The notes beneath the pieces are model-generated. The model did no database searches. It was not told the origin of the DNA and worked only from the letters and a program-made list of their open reading frames with translations. Of a stretch of 64,000 nucleotides of DNA, positions 1 to 8,281 are shown one piece after another. Position numbers and translations under genes: made by a program. Source of the stretch: Microbacterium karelineae (GTDB taxonomy: Bacteria > Actinomycetota > Actinomycetes > Actinomycetales > Microbacteriaceae); NCBI RefSeq assembly GCF_009745985.1, contig NZ_WFIX01000175.1, forward strand, positions 1 through 64,000, in the 5' to 3' direction. Position 1 is the first letter of the stretch. Each line of letters opens with the position of its first letter.

Positions 1-37
1 CCGCCAGAGGGGCGACGAGATTCAGAATCATCTGATG

Positions 38-62
38 GGCAGATCCGGCTTCGCCGTCTGCC
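38..62. terminator. Weak hairpin downstream of fadD
   Basis: GGCAGA (38-43) and TCTGCC (57-62) pair around an inner CGG/CCG stem, with a two-base bulge and a CTTCG loop. It lies ten bases past the fadD stop codon on the minus strand. There is no T tract, so it is only a possible terminator. Confidence 0.3.
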
Positions 63-71
63 GTCTCCCCC

Positions 72-1901
72 TCAGCCGATCGCGATGTTGGACGTGACGT
101 CCTTCGGGCCCGCGTAGATCCGCTCGATGTCGTCGGCGAAGTCGTTCAGGATGACGGCGCGCTTGATCGACAGCTTCGGCGTCAGGTGGCCCGACGCCTC
201 CGTCCACTCGGTCGGCAGCACGACGAACTCGCGGATCGACTCGGCGCGCGACACGCGCGTGTTCGCCTCGTCGATCGCCTTCTGCACCTCGGCGCGCACG
301 GCCGGGACGCGCGCCGCCTGCTCGAGCGTGAGGTCGCGCGACTCGCCGTGCGTCGCGAGCCACGCCGGGAGCATCTCCGGGTCGAGCGTCACAAGCGCCG
401 AGATGAACGGCTTCTGATCGCCCACCACGACGACCTGGCCGATGATCGGGTTCGCCCGGATCGGATCCTCGAGAACGGTCGGTGCGACGTTCTTGCCGCC
501 GGCCGTCACGATGATCTCCTTCTTGCGCCCCGTGATGGCCAGGCATCCGTTCTCGTCGAGCGCGCCGATGTCGCCCGTCCGGAACCAGGATCCGTCGAAT
601 GCCTCCTCGGTGGCCTCCGGATTGCGCCAGTACTCGCGGAACACGTTGACGCCCTTGACCTGGATCTCGCCGTCGTCCGCGATGCGGATGCCGACGCCTG
701 GCAGCGCGGGGCCGACGGTGCCGACCTGGATGCTCTCGGGGCGGTTGACCGTCGCGGGCGCCGTCGTCTCGGTGAGGCCATAGCCCTCGAGGATCTTGAT
801 GCCGAGGCCCCGGAAGAAGTAGCCGAGGCGCGGACCCAGGGGAGCGGATCCCGACACGGCGTAGGTCACACGGCCGCCCATGAGGTCGCGCAGCTTGCCG
901 TAGACGAGCTTGTCGAAGAGGCGGAACTGGATCGCGAGCACGGGGCCGATCCGCTCGCCCTCCTGCTCGCGCCTGGCGTGCTCGATCGCGACCTTCGCCG
1001 CCTTGAGGAAGATGCGCCCCTTGCCCTCGGCCTCCGTCTTCTGCTCGGCCGAGTTGTAGACCTTCTCGAACACGCGCGGCACGGCGAGCAGCACGGTGGG
1101 CTGGAAGGAGCCGAGCGTCTTCACGAGGTTCTTCGTGTTCGGCTCGTGGCCCGTGCGGAGACCCGCGTGGATGTACAGCACCGACATGAAGCGCGCGAAC
1201 ACGTGCGCCGTCGTGATGAACAGGACGGTCGAGGCGCCAGGCTGATCGAACACCTCCGCGAGCGCCGCATACGCGTTCTGCGCCGTGTCGACGAAGTTGC
1301 TGTGCGTGAGCACGCAGCCCTTCGGGCGGCCCGTGGAGCCCGATGTGTAGATGATCGTCGCCACGTCGTCACCGCGCGCGAGGTGGCGCCGGCGGTCGAT
1401 CTCCGCGTCGTCGACATCGGCGCCCTGCGCGGCGAGCTCGTCGAGGGCACCGGTGTCCATGCGCCAGTACAGCCCGACGAGGGGCAGATCGGCGCGGACC
1501 TCCGCGAAGCGCTCGTCGTGCTGCGCGGTCTCGACCATGAGCGCGACGGCACCGGAGTCCGAGAGGATCCACTGAATCTGGTCGGGGGAGCTCGTCTCGT
1601 AGACGGGGACCATGATCGCCCCGGCGTAGTGCAGCGCGAAGTCCACGAGGGTCCACTCGTACGTCGTGCGGGCGAGGAACCCGACCTTGTCGCCGGCGCG
1701 GATCCCGGCCGCGACGAAGCCCTTCGCGAGGCGGATCACCTCCGCCTCGAACTCACGGGCCGTCTTGTCGCGCCAGCCGTCGCCCTCGGGGATGCCGAAG
1801 ATGGGCTTATCGGGCGTCTTCTGCGCGCGGTCTGCGAGCAGGTCGCTGATGTTGCGGTTCGGGTCGGTCGGCACGATGAGATCGGCGGAGAATTCGATCA
1901 C
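72..1901 (-). CDS. fadD: Long-chain acyl-CoA synthetase, FadD15 type
   Basis: AMP-forming acyl-CoA ligase: it activates a fatty acid to acyl-AMP and passes it to CoA, feeding lipid synthesis or breakdown in the cytoplasm. The phosphate-binding loop YTSGSTGRPKG begins at residue 185, and the C-terminal motif GRKKEIIVTAGGKN lies near residue 457. The 609 aa length is normal for the family. The GTG at 1901 was chosen because AAAGGAG lies six bases upstream. The frame stays open further upstream, but that part would run through the plsC promoter and shows no family similarity. Its -10 (TAGACT) is at 1970-1975. The divergent neighbour is plsC, as in the mycobacterial fadD15 region, which suggests a joint role in phospholipid acyl supply. 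The substrate chain length is inferred. Confidence 0.93.
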   Translation of the reverse strand: MIEFSADLIVPTDPNRNISDLLADRAQKTPDKPIFGIPEGDGWRDKTAREFEAEVIRLAKGFVAAGIRAGDKVGFLARTTYEWTLVDFALHYAGAIMVPVYETSSPDQIQWILSDSGAVALMVETAQHDERFAEVRADLPLVGLYWRMDTGALDELAAQGADVDDAEIDRRRHLARGDDVATIIYTSGSTGRPKGCVLTHSNFVDTAQNAYAALAEVFDQPGASTVLFITTAHVFARFMSVLYIHAGLRTGHEPNTKNLVKTLGSFQPTVLLAVPRVFEKVYNSAEQKTEAEGKGRIFLKAAKVAIEHARREQEGERIGPVLAIQFRLFDKLVYGKLRDLMGGRVTYAVSGSAPLGPRLGYFFRGLGIKILEGYGLTETTAPATVNRPESIQVGTVGPALPGVGIRIADDGEIQVKGVNVFREYWRNPEATEEAFDGSWFRTGDIGALDENGCLAITGRKKEIIVTAGGKNVAPTVLEDPIRANPIIGQVVVVGDQKPFISALVTLDPEMLPAWLATHGESRDLTLEQAARVPAVRAEVQKAIDEANTRVSRAESIREFVVLPTEWTEASGHLTPKLSIKRAVILNDFADDIERIYAGPKDVTSNIAIG

Positions 1902-1963
1902 GGCAGCTCCTTTGATACCGGTCGGCGGATCCACGCGGGGTCTGCCGCGCGGACGGCGATGTT

Positions 1964-2110
1964 CCGCCGAGTCTAGGCGCGTCCGGAACACCCCCGCCAG
2001 TGGGTTGTCCACGACCGACAAGCTGCCCGCGTGCGTCGCGCGGGCTGGGCGTGCATGTCGGACTAGACTCGTCGCCGTCCCCACACAGCCGTCCTCACAC
2101 ACGGGAGAGG
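1964..2110. promoter_or_regulatory. Divergent fadD / plsC promoter region
   Basis: The gap between the two divergent genes carries a TAGACT -10 hexamer on each strand: minus strand at 1970-1975 for fadD and plus strand at 2064-2069 for plsC. Both transcripts would have leaders with a Shine-Dalgarno sequence (AAAGGAG for fadD, GGGAGAGG at 2103-2110 for plsC). No convincing -35 consensus is visible, which is common in actinobacteria. Confidence 0.5.
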
Positions 2111-2117
2111 CGACGCG

Positions 2118-2828
2118 TTGATCTACTGGATCCTCAAGTACCTGGTGATCGGGCCGGTGCTGAAGGCCGTGTTCCGGCCCTGGATCACGGGCGCCGAGCA
2201 CGTGCCCAAGCAGGGCGCGGCGATTCTCGCGAGCAATCACCTCTCGGTCGTCGACTCGATCTTCCTGCCCCTCATGCTGGATCGGACGATGTCGTTCCTC
2301 GCAAAGGCCGAGTACTTCACCGGCACGGGCCTCAAGGGCTGGGCGACGAAGTGGTTCATGAAGGGCACGGGGCAGATCCCCATCGACCGGTCGGGTGGTT
2401 CCGCCTCCGAGGCGGCCCTCAACACGGCGCTGCAGGTCATCGGTCGAGGAGACCTCCTCGGGATCTACCCCGAGGGCACGCGCAGCCCGGACGGGCGCCT
2501 CTACAAGGGACGCACGGGGCTCGCGCGCATGGCGCTCGTGGCGAAGGTGCCCGTGATCCCCGTCGTGATGGTCGACACCGACACGATGCTGCCGATCGGC
2601 TCCTCCCTGCCGCGCATCATGCGGGTCGGCATGGTCGTGGGTGAGCCGCTCGACTTCTCACGCTACGAGGGGCTCGAGGACGACCGATTCGTGCTGCGCA
2701 GCGTGACCGACGAGATCATGGTGGCGCTGCAGCAGCTCGGGGGTCAGGAGTACGTCGACGAGTACGCGTCGAAGCACCGCCAGCAGGCCGAGGAACGGGG
2801 CGAGACGGCGCCGAGCGCCTTCTCGTGA
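2118..2828 (+). CDS. plsC: 1-acyl-glycerol-3-phosphate acyltransferase (PlsC family)
   Basis: Membrane-associated acyltransferase that adds the second acyl chain to lysophosphatidic acid to give phosphatidic acid. The catalytic HX4D motif is at His41-Asp46 (NHLSVVDS), and the substrate-binding EGTR motif is at Glu119 (YPEGTRS). At 236 aa it has the usual length. The N-terminus is hydrophobic (MIYWILKYLVIGPVL) and probably membrane-bound. TTG at 2118 is the start, with the purine-rich site GGGAGAGG ahead of it and no better start nearby. It is divergent from fadD and followed 78 bases later by aroG, which has its own promoter. Confidence 0.92.
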   Translation: MIYWILKYLVIGPVLKAVFRPWITGAEHVPKQGAAILASNHLSVVDSIFLPLMLDRTMSFLAKAEYFTGTGLKGWATKWFMKGTGQIPIDRSGGSASEAALNTALQVIGRGDLLGIYPEGTRSPDGRLYKGRTGLARMALVAKVPVIPVVMVDTDTMLPIGSSLPRIMRVGMVVGEPLDFSRYEGLEDDRFVLRSVTDEIMVALQQLGGQEYVDEYASKHRQQAEERGETAPSAFS

Positions 2829-2857
2829 GCGCGCGTTCCGCACACGCGCTCCGCGCG

Positions 2858-2906
2858 TGACGAGATGCGTCACCTGAGGGGTGCCGCGGCCCGTTAGGGT
2901 GAAGGG
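2858..2906 (+). promoter_or_regulatory. Leaderless promoter of aroG with a short inverted repeat
   Basis: TAGGGT (2895-2900) is followed by exactly six bases and then the aroG ATG, so transcription should start at or next to the start codon. Just upstream, TGACG-N5-CGTCA (2858-2872) forms a perfect short inverted repeat centred about 42 bases before the predicted start. That would suit a regulator site, but it is short enough to occur by chance. Confidence 0.5.
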
Positions 2907-4244
2907 ATGCAGCACTCTCTCGACGCGCTCGATGCATGGCGCGAACTCCCTATCAAGCAGCAGCCGCAGTGGCCCGATCGGGCCGCCGTCGAGCTGGTGT
3001 CGGCCGAGCTGGCGACCCTCCCGCCGCTCGTCTTCGCGGGCGAGGTCGACGAGATGCGCTATCGCCTCGGGCGTGCGGCCGCTGGTGAGGCGTTCCTGCT
3101 GCAGGGCGGCGACTGCGCCGAGACCTTCGCGGGCGCGACGGCGGATCAGATCCGCAACCGCATCAAGACCGTGCTCCAGATGGCCGTGGTCCTCACGTAC
3201 GGCGCCTCGATGCCGATCGTGAAGATGGGCCGGATGGCGGGCCAGTTCGCGAAGCCGCGCTCGAAGGACACCGAGACGCGCGGCGATGTGACGCTGCCGG
3301 CGTTCCGCGGTGAGATCGTCAACGGCTTCGACTTCACGGAGGAGTCGCGCACGGCGGATCCGCAGCGCCTCCTGCGCGCTTACCACACGGCCGCGAGCAC
3401 GCTGAACCTCATCCGCGCCTTCACTCAGGGCGGCTTCGCCGATCTGCGCGAGGTGCACTCGTGGAACCGGGGCTTCGCCGAGAACCCCGCCAACAAGCGC
3501 TACGAGCAGATGGCGACCGAGATCGACCGCGCGATCAAGTTCATGGAGGCGGCCGGCGCCGACTTCGAAGAGCTCAAGCGCGTCGACTTCTACACGGGCC
3601 ATGAGGGCCTGCTCATGGACTACGAGCGGCCTCTGACGCGCGTCGATTCGCGCACGGGCGAGGTCTACGACACGTCCGCCCATTTCATCTGGATCGGCGA
3701 GCGCACGCGCGAGCTCGACGGCGCGCACGTCGACTTCTTCTCGAAGGTGCGCAACCCGATCGGCGTCAAGCTCGGCCCGACGACGTCGCCCGAGACCGCC
3801 CTCGAGCTCATCGACAAGCTCGACCCCGAGCGCGAGCCCGGTCGGCTCACCTTCATCACGCGCATGGGCGCGGGGAAGATCCGCGAGGCCCTCCCGCCGC
3901 TGCTCGAGGCCGTCAAGGCGTCGGGCGCGCAGCCGCTGTGGGTCACCGACCCGATGCACGGCAACGGGTTCGCGACGCCGACGGGCTACAAGACGCGTCG
4001 TTTCGACGACGTCGTCGACGAGGTGCGCGGCTTCTTCGAGGCGCACCGCGACGCGGGCACGCACCCCGGCGGCATCCATGTCGAGCTCACGGGCGACGAT
4101 GTGACCGAGTGCCTCGGCGGATCCGAGCGGATCGACGAGGAGGCGCTCGCGACCCGCTACGAGTCGCTGTGCGACCCGCGCCTCAACCACATGCAGTCGC
4201 TCGAGCTGGCCTTCCTCGTCGCCGAGGAGCTCGAGAAGCGCTGA
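2907..4244 (+). CDS. aroG: Class II 3-deoxy-7-phosphoheptulonate synthase
   Basis: First enzyme of the shikimate pathway: it condenses phosphoenolpyruvate and erythrose 4-phosphate to DAHP in the cytoplasm. The protein is the plant-like class II form. It has LLQGGDCAETF near residue 68 (metal-binding Cys), KMGRMAGQFAKPRS, THPGGIHVELTGDDVTECLGG, and the C-terminal DPRLNHMQSLELAFLVAE. At 445 aa it is slightly shorter than the M. tuberculosis enzyme. ATG at 2907 lies six bases after a TAGGGT -10, which supports a leaderless start. It converges on the PASTA kinase, with a shared terminator between them, the same neighbourhood as aroG/pknL in mycobacteria. Confidence 0.96.
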   Translation: MQHSLDALDAWRELPIKQQPQWPDRAAVELVSAELATLPPLVFAGEVDEMRYRLGRAAAGEAFLLQGGDCAETFAGATADQIRNRIKTVLQMAVVLTYGASMPIVKMGRMAGQFAKPRSKDTETRGDVTLPAFRGEIVNGFDFTEESRTADPQRLLRAYHTAASTLNLIRAFTQGGFADLREVHSWNRGFAENPANKRYEQMATEIDRAIKFMEAAGADFEELKRVDFYTGHEGLLMDYERPLTRVDSRTGEVYDTSAHFIWIGERTRELDGAHVDFFSKVRNPIGVKLGPTTSPETALELIDKLDPEREPGRLTFITRMGAGKIREALPPLLEAVKASGAQPLWVTDPMHGNGFATPTGYKTRRFDDVVDEVRGFFEAHRDAGTHPGGIHVELTGDDVTECLGGSERIDEEALATRYESLCDPRLNHMQSLELAFLVAEELEKR

Positions 4245-4256
4245 GTCGGCGCGCGC

Positions 4257-4293
4257 AACGGCCCCGCCGCCCGAGAGGGCGCGCGGGGCCGTT
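4257..4293. terminator. Bidirectional terminator between aroG and pknL
   Basis: A perfect 11-bp stem, AACGGCCCCGC (4257-4267) with GCGGGGCCGTT (4283-4293), encloses a 15-base loop. It sits in the 54-base gap between two convergent stop codons and can serve both strands. Confidence 0.8.
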
Positions 4294-4298
4294 CTGCG

Positions 4299-6497
4299 TC
4301 AGACCGCGCCCGTGTTGTCGATGTAGATCGTCACCGTGGTCTGCGCCGGAACATGCTCGGTCCCCGGCGCGGGGTCGGTGCCGGTGACGGTCGTCCAGTC
4401 GTTCGGCCAGGCCGACCACAGGCCGTTGTAGGTCACGGTGAATCCTTCGGCCTCGAGCGTCGCGATGGCGTCGTCGCGCGTCATCCCTGTGACGTCGGGG
4501 ATCGCGACGGGCTCGGGACCGAGCGACTCGACCAGCGTCACGGTGTCGCCGGGATGCCACGCCTCGCCGTTCGGGTTCTCGACGAGCCCGATCGCCAGCC
4601 CCGCGGCGATCGAATCGTGGTACCACCTCTCCGTCGCGTCCTCGACCTCGAGCCCCGCGCCGTCGAGTCGTTCGCGCGCGGCGTCGATCGACAGACCGGA
4701 GACGTCGGGAATCGGTCCCATGGATTCGATGAGGGTGACGGTGTCGCCGGGGTGGATCGCGGTGTCGCCGGGATCGGGGGAGACGGCGATCGCGGAGCCG
4801 GCGTCGATCGAGTCGCTGAAATCGCGCTCGGTCTCGTCGGCGACGATGAGGCGAGCGGTCTCGAGCCGTTCGCGAGCCTCGTCGATCGGTGTGTTCGCGA
4901 TATCGGGGATCGGCCCGGCGGACACGGTCATCTCCAGCTCATAACCCTGATACGCGTCGCAGCCATCCAGGCATCCGTAGTCGGAATCGGAGCCGGGCGA
5001 CGACACCCGCGCTCCGATCACGTCGCCGGGGGCACGGGCGTCGTATCTCTCGATCGCGTTGTTCGGCATCCTCAGGCCGGCGTCTGTCGCGTAGTCCTCC
5101 GCCTGGGTGAGGGTGAAGCCACGGAACGAATCGAGAGTGATCGCCTTCGGCCCGAGCGAGGTCGTGATCGTCACGCTGTCGCCCGGATACACCTGGGTGC
5201 CCGGCGCTGGCGAGACCGCGGTGATCCGCCCCTCCGGCACCTCGAGGCTGTGGTCCGTCTCCTCGATGGCGCCGAGCTCGAGCGCCGCGAGCTGCCTCTC
5301 GGCATCGTCGAACGTCGCGTCGTCGGCGAACGTCGGCACGAGCACCATGGATCCCGGGCCGGAGCCGAACCACCAGCCGACGCCACCCGTGACGATCGCG
5401 AGCACGAGGACGATCGCCGTCGCCCAGGCGCCGCGGATGCGCCTGCGCCGGGTCTTCACGCGGAGGCGCTCGGCGTTGCCGGCCGTCGCGGGCGCGGATC
5501 CCACGGGGCCGGTTCCGCCGAGGACGCTCGTGAGCTCGCCCGTGTCGAGCGACGGCGGGAGGATCCTCGTCTCCCCGTCACCGTCGTCGTCCGCGTCGTC
5601 ATCGTCGGGCGCCGCCGGGGCGATGCGACTGCGCGGCGGCAGGGGAGCGATGCCCAGCTGTTCCTCGATCTCGCGCAGCCGGTCGAGCATCTCCTGCGCG
5701 TCGGAGGGGCGCTCGTCGGGGGTGCGCTCCGTCGACCAGAGCACCAGCTCGTCGAGCTGTTCGGGAACGGCGGGATTCAGGAAGCTCGGCCGCGGCACCT
5801 GCTCGGTCGCGTGCTGATACGCGATCTGCATCGGCTGCTCGCCCTGGTACGGCTGCTCGCCCGTGAGCATCTCGTAGAGCATGATTCCGAGGGCGTAGAT
5901 GTCGGTGCGGGCGTCGGCGGTTCCCTGGGTGACGAGCTCGGGCGCGAGGTACGCGATCGTGCCGAGGAGCTGCTGCCCCGACGCAGTGTTCGCCGTCGTC
6001 GCTCGTGCAAGGCCGAAGTCGCCGATCTTGATGCGCCCATCCTCGGCGATCAGCACGTTCTCGGGCTTGACATCGCGGTGGATGAAGCCGGCTCGGTGCG
6101 CGGAGGCGAGGCCGGACAGCACGGCGTGCATGACCGTGATGGCATGGTCGAGGGGGAGCCGCTTCTGCTCGTTGAGCAGGTCTCGCAACGTGACGCCGGG
6201 CAGGTACTCCATCACGAGGTACGCGATGTCGTCGTCCTGCCCCTGGTCGAAGACGCTGACGACGTGGGGGTCGCTGAGGCGCGCGGCGGCGCGCGCCTCC
6301 TGGATGAATCGGCTCTGGAACCTGTCATCGTCGCTGAGGTGATGGTGCATCACCTTGAGGGCGACGCGCCGCTCGAGGCGCAGGTCGGTCGCGAGATAGA
6401 CGGTCGCCATCCCGCCGCGGGCGACACGGCTGCGCACCCGGTACCTGCCGTCGACGAGCCGCCCCACGAGGGGATCAGCCACAGGACGAGGAGACAC
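4299..6497 (-). CDS. pknL: PASTA-domain Ser/Thr protein kinase (PknL position)
   Basis: Eukaryotic-type membrane kinase of 732 aa. The kinase domain spans about residues 15-280: glycine loop ARGGMATVY, Lys48 (VALKV), catalytic HRDVKPEN (Asp142), DFG at 160, and a Thr/Ser-rich activation loop. A charged linker leads to a single transmembrane helix near 357-378. Outside the membrane there are five PASTA-like repeats (about 383-732), the second carrying a Cys pair (CLDGC). PASTA domains sense peptidoglycan fragments. The GTG at 6497 lies six bases after a TAGAAT -10 (leaderless). By position it corresponds to mycobacterial PknL, which as I recall lacks PASTA repeats, so the sensor half differs even though the neighbourhood is conserved. 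The adjacent Rv2175c homologue is the known PknL substrate in M. tuberculosis. Confidence 0.93.
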   Translation of the reverse strand: MSPRPVADPLVGRLVDGRYRVRSRVARGGMATVYLATDLRLERRVALKVMHHHLSDDDRFQSRFIQEARAAARLSDPHVVSVFDQGQDDDIAYLVMEYLPGVTLRDLLNEQKRLPLDHAITVMHAVLSGLASAHRAGFIHRDVKPENVLIAEDGRIKIGDFGLARATTANTASGQQLLGTIAYLAPELVTQGTADARTDIYALGIMLYEMLTGEQPYQGEQPMQIAYQHATEQVPRPSFLNPAVPEQLDELVLWSTERTPDERPSDAQEMLDRLREIEEQLGIAPLPPRSRIAPAAPDDDDADDDGDGETRILPPSLDTGELTSVLGGTGPVGSAPATAGNAERLRVKTRRRRIRGAWATAIVLVLAIVTGGVGWWFGSGPGSMVLVPTFADDATFDDAERQLAALELGAIEETDHSLEVPEGRITAVSPAPGTQVYPGDSVTITTSLGPKAITLDSFRGFTLTQAEDYATDAGLRMPNNAIERYDARAPGDVIGARVSSPGSDSDYGCLDGCDAYQGYELEMTVSAGPIPDIANTPIDEARERLETARLIVADETERDFSDSIDAGSAIAVSPDPGDTAIHPGDTVTLIESMGPIPDVSGLSIDAARERLDGAGLEVEDATERWYHDSIAAGLAIGLVENPNGEAWHPGDTVTLVESLGPEPVAIPDVTGMTRDDAIATLEAEGFTVTYNGLWSAWPNDWTTVTGTDPAPGTEHVPAQTTVTIYIDNTGAV

Positions 6498-6503
6498 GCC
6501 TAG

Positions 6504-6509
6504 ATTCTA
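6504..6509 (-). promoter_or_regulatory. -10 box of leaderless pknL promoter
   Basis: On the minus strand TAGAAT is followed by six bases and the GTG start codon. No Shine-Dalgarno sequence precedes the GTG, which fits leaderless transcription. Confidence 0.55.
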
Positions 6510-6539
6510 GGGACACCGCCCCGTGCACGGCCGGAGGAC

Positions 6540-7778
6540 TCACCCGTGCTGGGCGAGCCAGCCGTATGCGGCGACGCGCCAGCGGTCGTACCGATCGGGG
6601 AAGGCCGAGATCTGGACGGCCTGTGCGGCCTCGCCGAACCCCATGGCCTGCCATCCAGGGATGTCGAGCAGGCCGCGGGTGGATCCGTCTGCGGCGCCGA
6701 GGAAGAACGCGCGCGTCGAGACGCCGCGGTCGAGGAGGTCCTCCGCATCGCCCCAGCCCGCGCTCGGGCGCTGCTGGAACAGGCCGACGGAGTCGCGGTC
6801 GCCCCAGTCGAGGTTGCGCAGGCTCGACTCGACCATCGCCGTCGCGAGCGCGATCGCGATGCCGCTCTCGGGCACGCCGAGGTCGCGGCCGACGCCGATG
6901 ATGAGCGTCGCGTTCTCGGCCTGCGGCGCATTGAGGATCGCCTGCAGGTCGTATTCCGGCGAGTCGTAGATCGACGGCACGCGATCGGGCTCGGGCTCCG
7001 GATCGGCGCGCTCGACGACGAGCTCCTGGCCGGGGTAGATGATCGCGCCGTCGTCGAGGTCGTTGAGGTCGAGGAGCTCGCCGACCGAGAGGCCGTGCTC
7101 AGCGGCGATCGCCCAGAGCGTGTCGCCCGCCTCGACCGTGTAGGTCCCGTCGCCTGCCGGAGCGGCGGGCTGTCCCGAGCCGGAGTCCTCCGATCCGGAA
7201 TCGTCGGATCCGCCTCCGGTCCCACCGTCGCCGGCGCCGGGGATGGTGAGCTCCTGGCCGGGGAAGATGACGGCGGCCGCGCCGAGGTCGTTGGCCTCGG
7301 ACAGCGCACGCACCGACACGCCGTAGTGCTGCGCGATCGCCCAGAGCGTGTCGCCGGCCTGCACCGTGTGGGTGGCCCCCGACGCGTGCGCGCCGCCTCC
7401 GTCGGGCGCGGCGGGTGCCGCCGACGGCGCGCGGAGCGTGAGCTCGTCGCCGGGGTGGATGATGCTCGACCAGCTCAGCCCGTTCCACGTGAGCAGATCG
7501 ACGGTGCGCAGGCCATGACGGATCGCGATGCCGGTGATCGTCTCGCCGGCCCGCACCGTGTGCACGGCGACCCCCGCGGCGCCCGACGCGTAGCCGGGGC
7601 GGGGCGCGGACGTGGCCGCGAGCTTCGCGAATGCGGCGCTGGCCCTGTCCTGCTGTGCACGGGTGAGGGCCCGGGAGTCGGGCTCCGCCGCGACGGCGGG
7701 GACGGCGCCGAGCGCGAGCGCGACGGCGCCCGTCATGGCGACGGGCGCTGCGGCCAGGACACGGACGGTCGGGGTCAT
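6540..7778 (-). CDS. Secreted triple-LysM muramidase/transglycosylase-like protein
   Basis: Predicted exported cell-wall protein of 412 aa. The N-terminal signal peptide is followed by an Ala-rich stretch ending near AVAAEP (residue 31). Three LysM repeats follow (about 71-115, 131-175, 205-250), each with a TV.AG(D/E)T...I...HG core and PG(D/Q)EL end, separated by Gly/Ser/Pro linkers. The C-terminal 150 residues resemble lysozyme-like or transglycosylase-like folds (ALATAMVESSLRN, SVGLFQQRPSAGWG, FPDRYDRWRVAAYGWL); the Glu of MVESS is a candidate acid. ATG at 7778 was chosen for its GAGGGAGA site and signal peptide. It lies 42 bases upstream of pknL on the same strand, so co-expression is possible although pknL has its own promoter. 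The enzymatic activity is inferred. Confidence 0.85.
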   Translation of the reverse strand: MTPTVRVLAAAPVAMTGAVALALGAVPAVAAEPDSRALTRAQQDRASAAFAKLAATSAPRPGYASGAAGVAVHTVRAGETITGIAIRHGLRTVDLLTWNGLSWSSIIHPGDELTLRAPSAAPAAPDGGGAHASGATHTVQAGDTLWAIAQHYGVSVRALSEANDLGAAAVIFPGQELTIPGAGDGGTGGGSDDSGSEDSGSGQPAAPAGDGTYTVEAGDTLWAIAAEHGLSVGELLDLNDLDDGAIIYPGQELVVERADPEPEPDRVPSIYDSPEYDLQAILNAPQAENATLIIGVGRDLGVPESGIAIALATAMVESSLRNLDWGDRDSVGLFQQRPSAGWGDAEDLLDRGVSTRAFFLGAADGSTRGLLDIPGWQAMGFGEAAQAVQISAFPDRYDRWRVAAYGWLAQHG

Positions 7779-7821
7779 CGGAATCTCCCTCGGATTCGGC
7801 CGATCACACACATCGGCAGGA

Positions 7822-7884
7822 GTTCACGGTGTCACGAACGCATAACAGTGTCAACTGGTGATAACGGATGTGACTGATGTGACT
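7822..7884. promoter_or_regulatory. Repeat-rich divergent control region, LysM gene / Rv2175c homologue
   Basis: The 143-bp divergent gap contains a perfect tandem repeat, GATGTGACT at 7867-7875 and again at 7876-7884. It also has ATAAC at 7842-7846 and 7861-7865, and GTCAC/GTTCAC words at 7822-7835. Cell-wall hydrolase genes in actinobacteria are often controlled by MtrA, whose known sites are loose direct repeats of GTAAC/GTCAC type, so an MtrA-like site is possible. This is inference. Confidence 0.4.
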
Positions 7885-7921
7885 TGTGTGGTGTGCAAGG
7901 AGGCCGTGCGAGAATCGGGGG

Positions 7922-8275
7922 GTGACTGATGACGCGGCGTCCGCAGCTGACGCGATCGAATGGCTGACGCTCCCCGATGTCGCCGAGCGGCTGGGGGAGG
8001 CGCCGGGGCGTGTGCGCCGGCTCATCGACGACCGCGCGCTCGTCGCAGTGCGGCGCGACGGCATCCGCGTCGTCCCCGCCGACTTCATCGACGGCGATCG
8101 CCCCCTGTCGTCGCTGCGCGGCACCGTGATCGTGCTGCAGGACGTCGGGCTCGACGACGAGGAGATCATCGCGTGGCTCTACGCGGAGGAGCCCTCGCTC
8201 GGCAACGCGCCGATCGCATCGCTGCTGGCCGGCCGCAAGGCCGAGGTGCGACGCGTCGCCGTCACCCTCGCCTGA
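7922..8275 (+). CDS. Rv2175c-family DNA-binding protein (wHTH)
   Basis: Small winged-helix protein of 117 aa. The N-terminal half carries the helix-turn-helix (EWLTLPDVAERLGEAPGRVRRLIDDRALVAVRRDG), and the C-terminal half has the family's conserved end (IVLQDVGLDDEEIIAWLY). In M. tuberculosis Rv2175c binds DNA, and phosphorylation by PknL stops binding; the kinase is two genes away here. GTG at 7922 is chosen because the domain begins soon after it. A weak -10-like GAGAAT lies six bases ahead, which may make it leaderless. An in-frame GTG at 7886 would add 12 Cys/Arg-rich residues. It converges on idsA with only six bases between stop codons. Confidence 0.85.
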   Translation: MTDDAASAADAIEWLTLPDVAERLGEAPGRVRRLIDDRALVAVRRDGIRVVPADFIDGDRPLSSLRGTVIVLQDVGLDDEEIIAWLYAEEPSLGNAPIASLLAGRKAEVRRVAVTLA

Positions 8276-8281
8276 GCGCCC

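Noticed and set aside
1902-2240. N-terminal extension of the acyl-CoA synthetase up to 2240
   Set aside because: It would overlap the plsC promoter and coding start, has low-complexity content, and the GTG at 1901 has a strong ribosome-binding site.
4353-6503. A 716-codon open frame on the plus strand across the PASTA kinase
   Set aside because: Antisense shadow of a gene with clear kinase and PASTA motifs; the frame has Arg/Asp/Gly/Val-biased composition only.
7886-7921. Earlier GTG start for the Rv2175c homologue
   Set aside because: It adds 12 residues rich in Arg and Cys outside the family core and has no ribosome-binding site, although a leaderless start there cannot be excluded.
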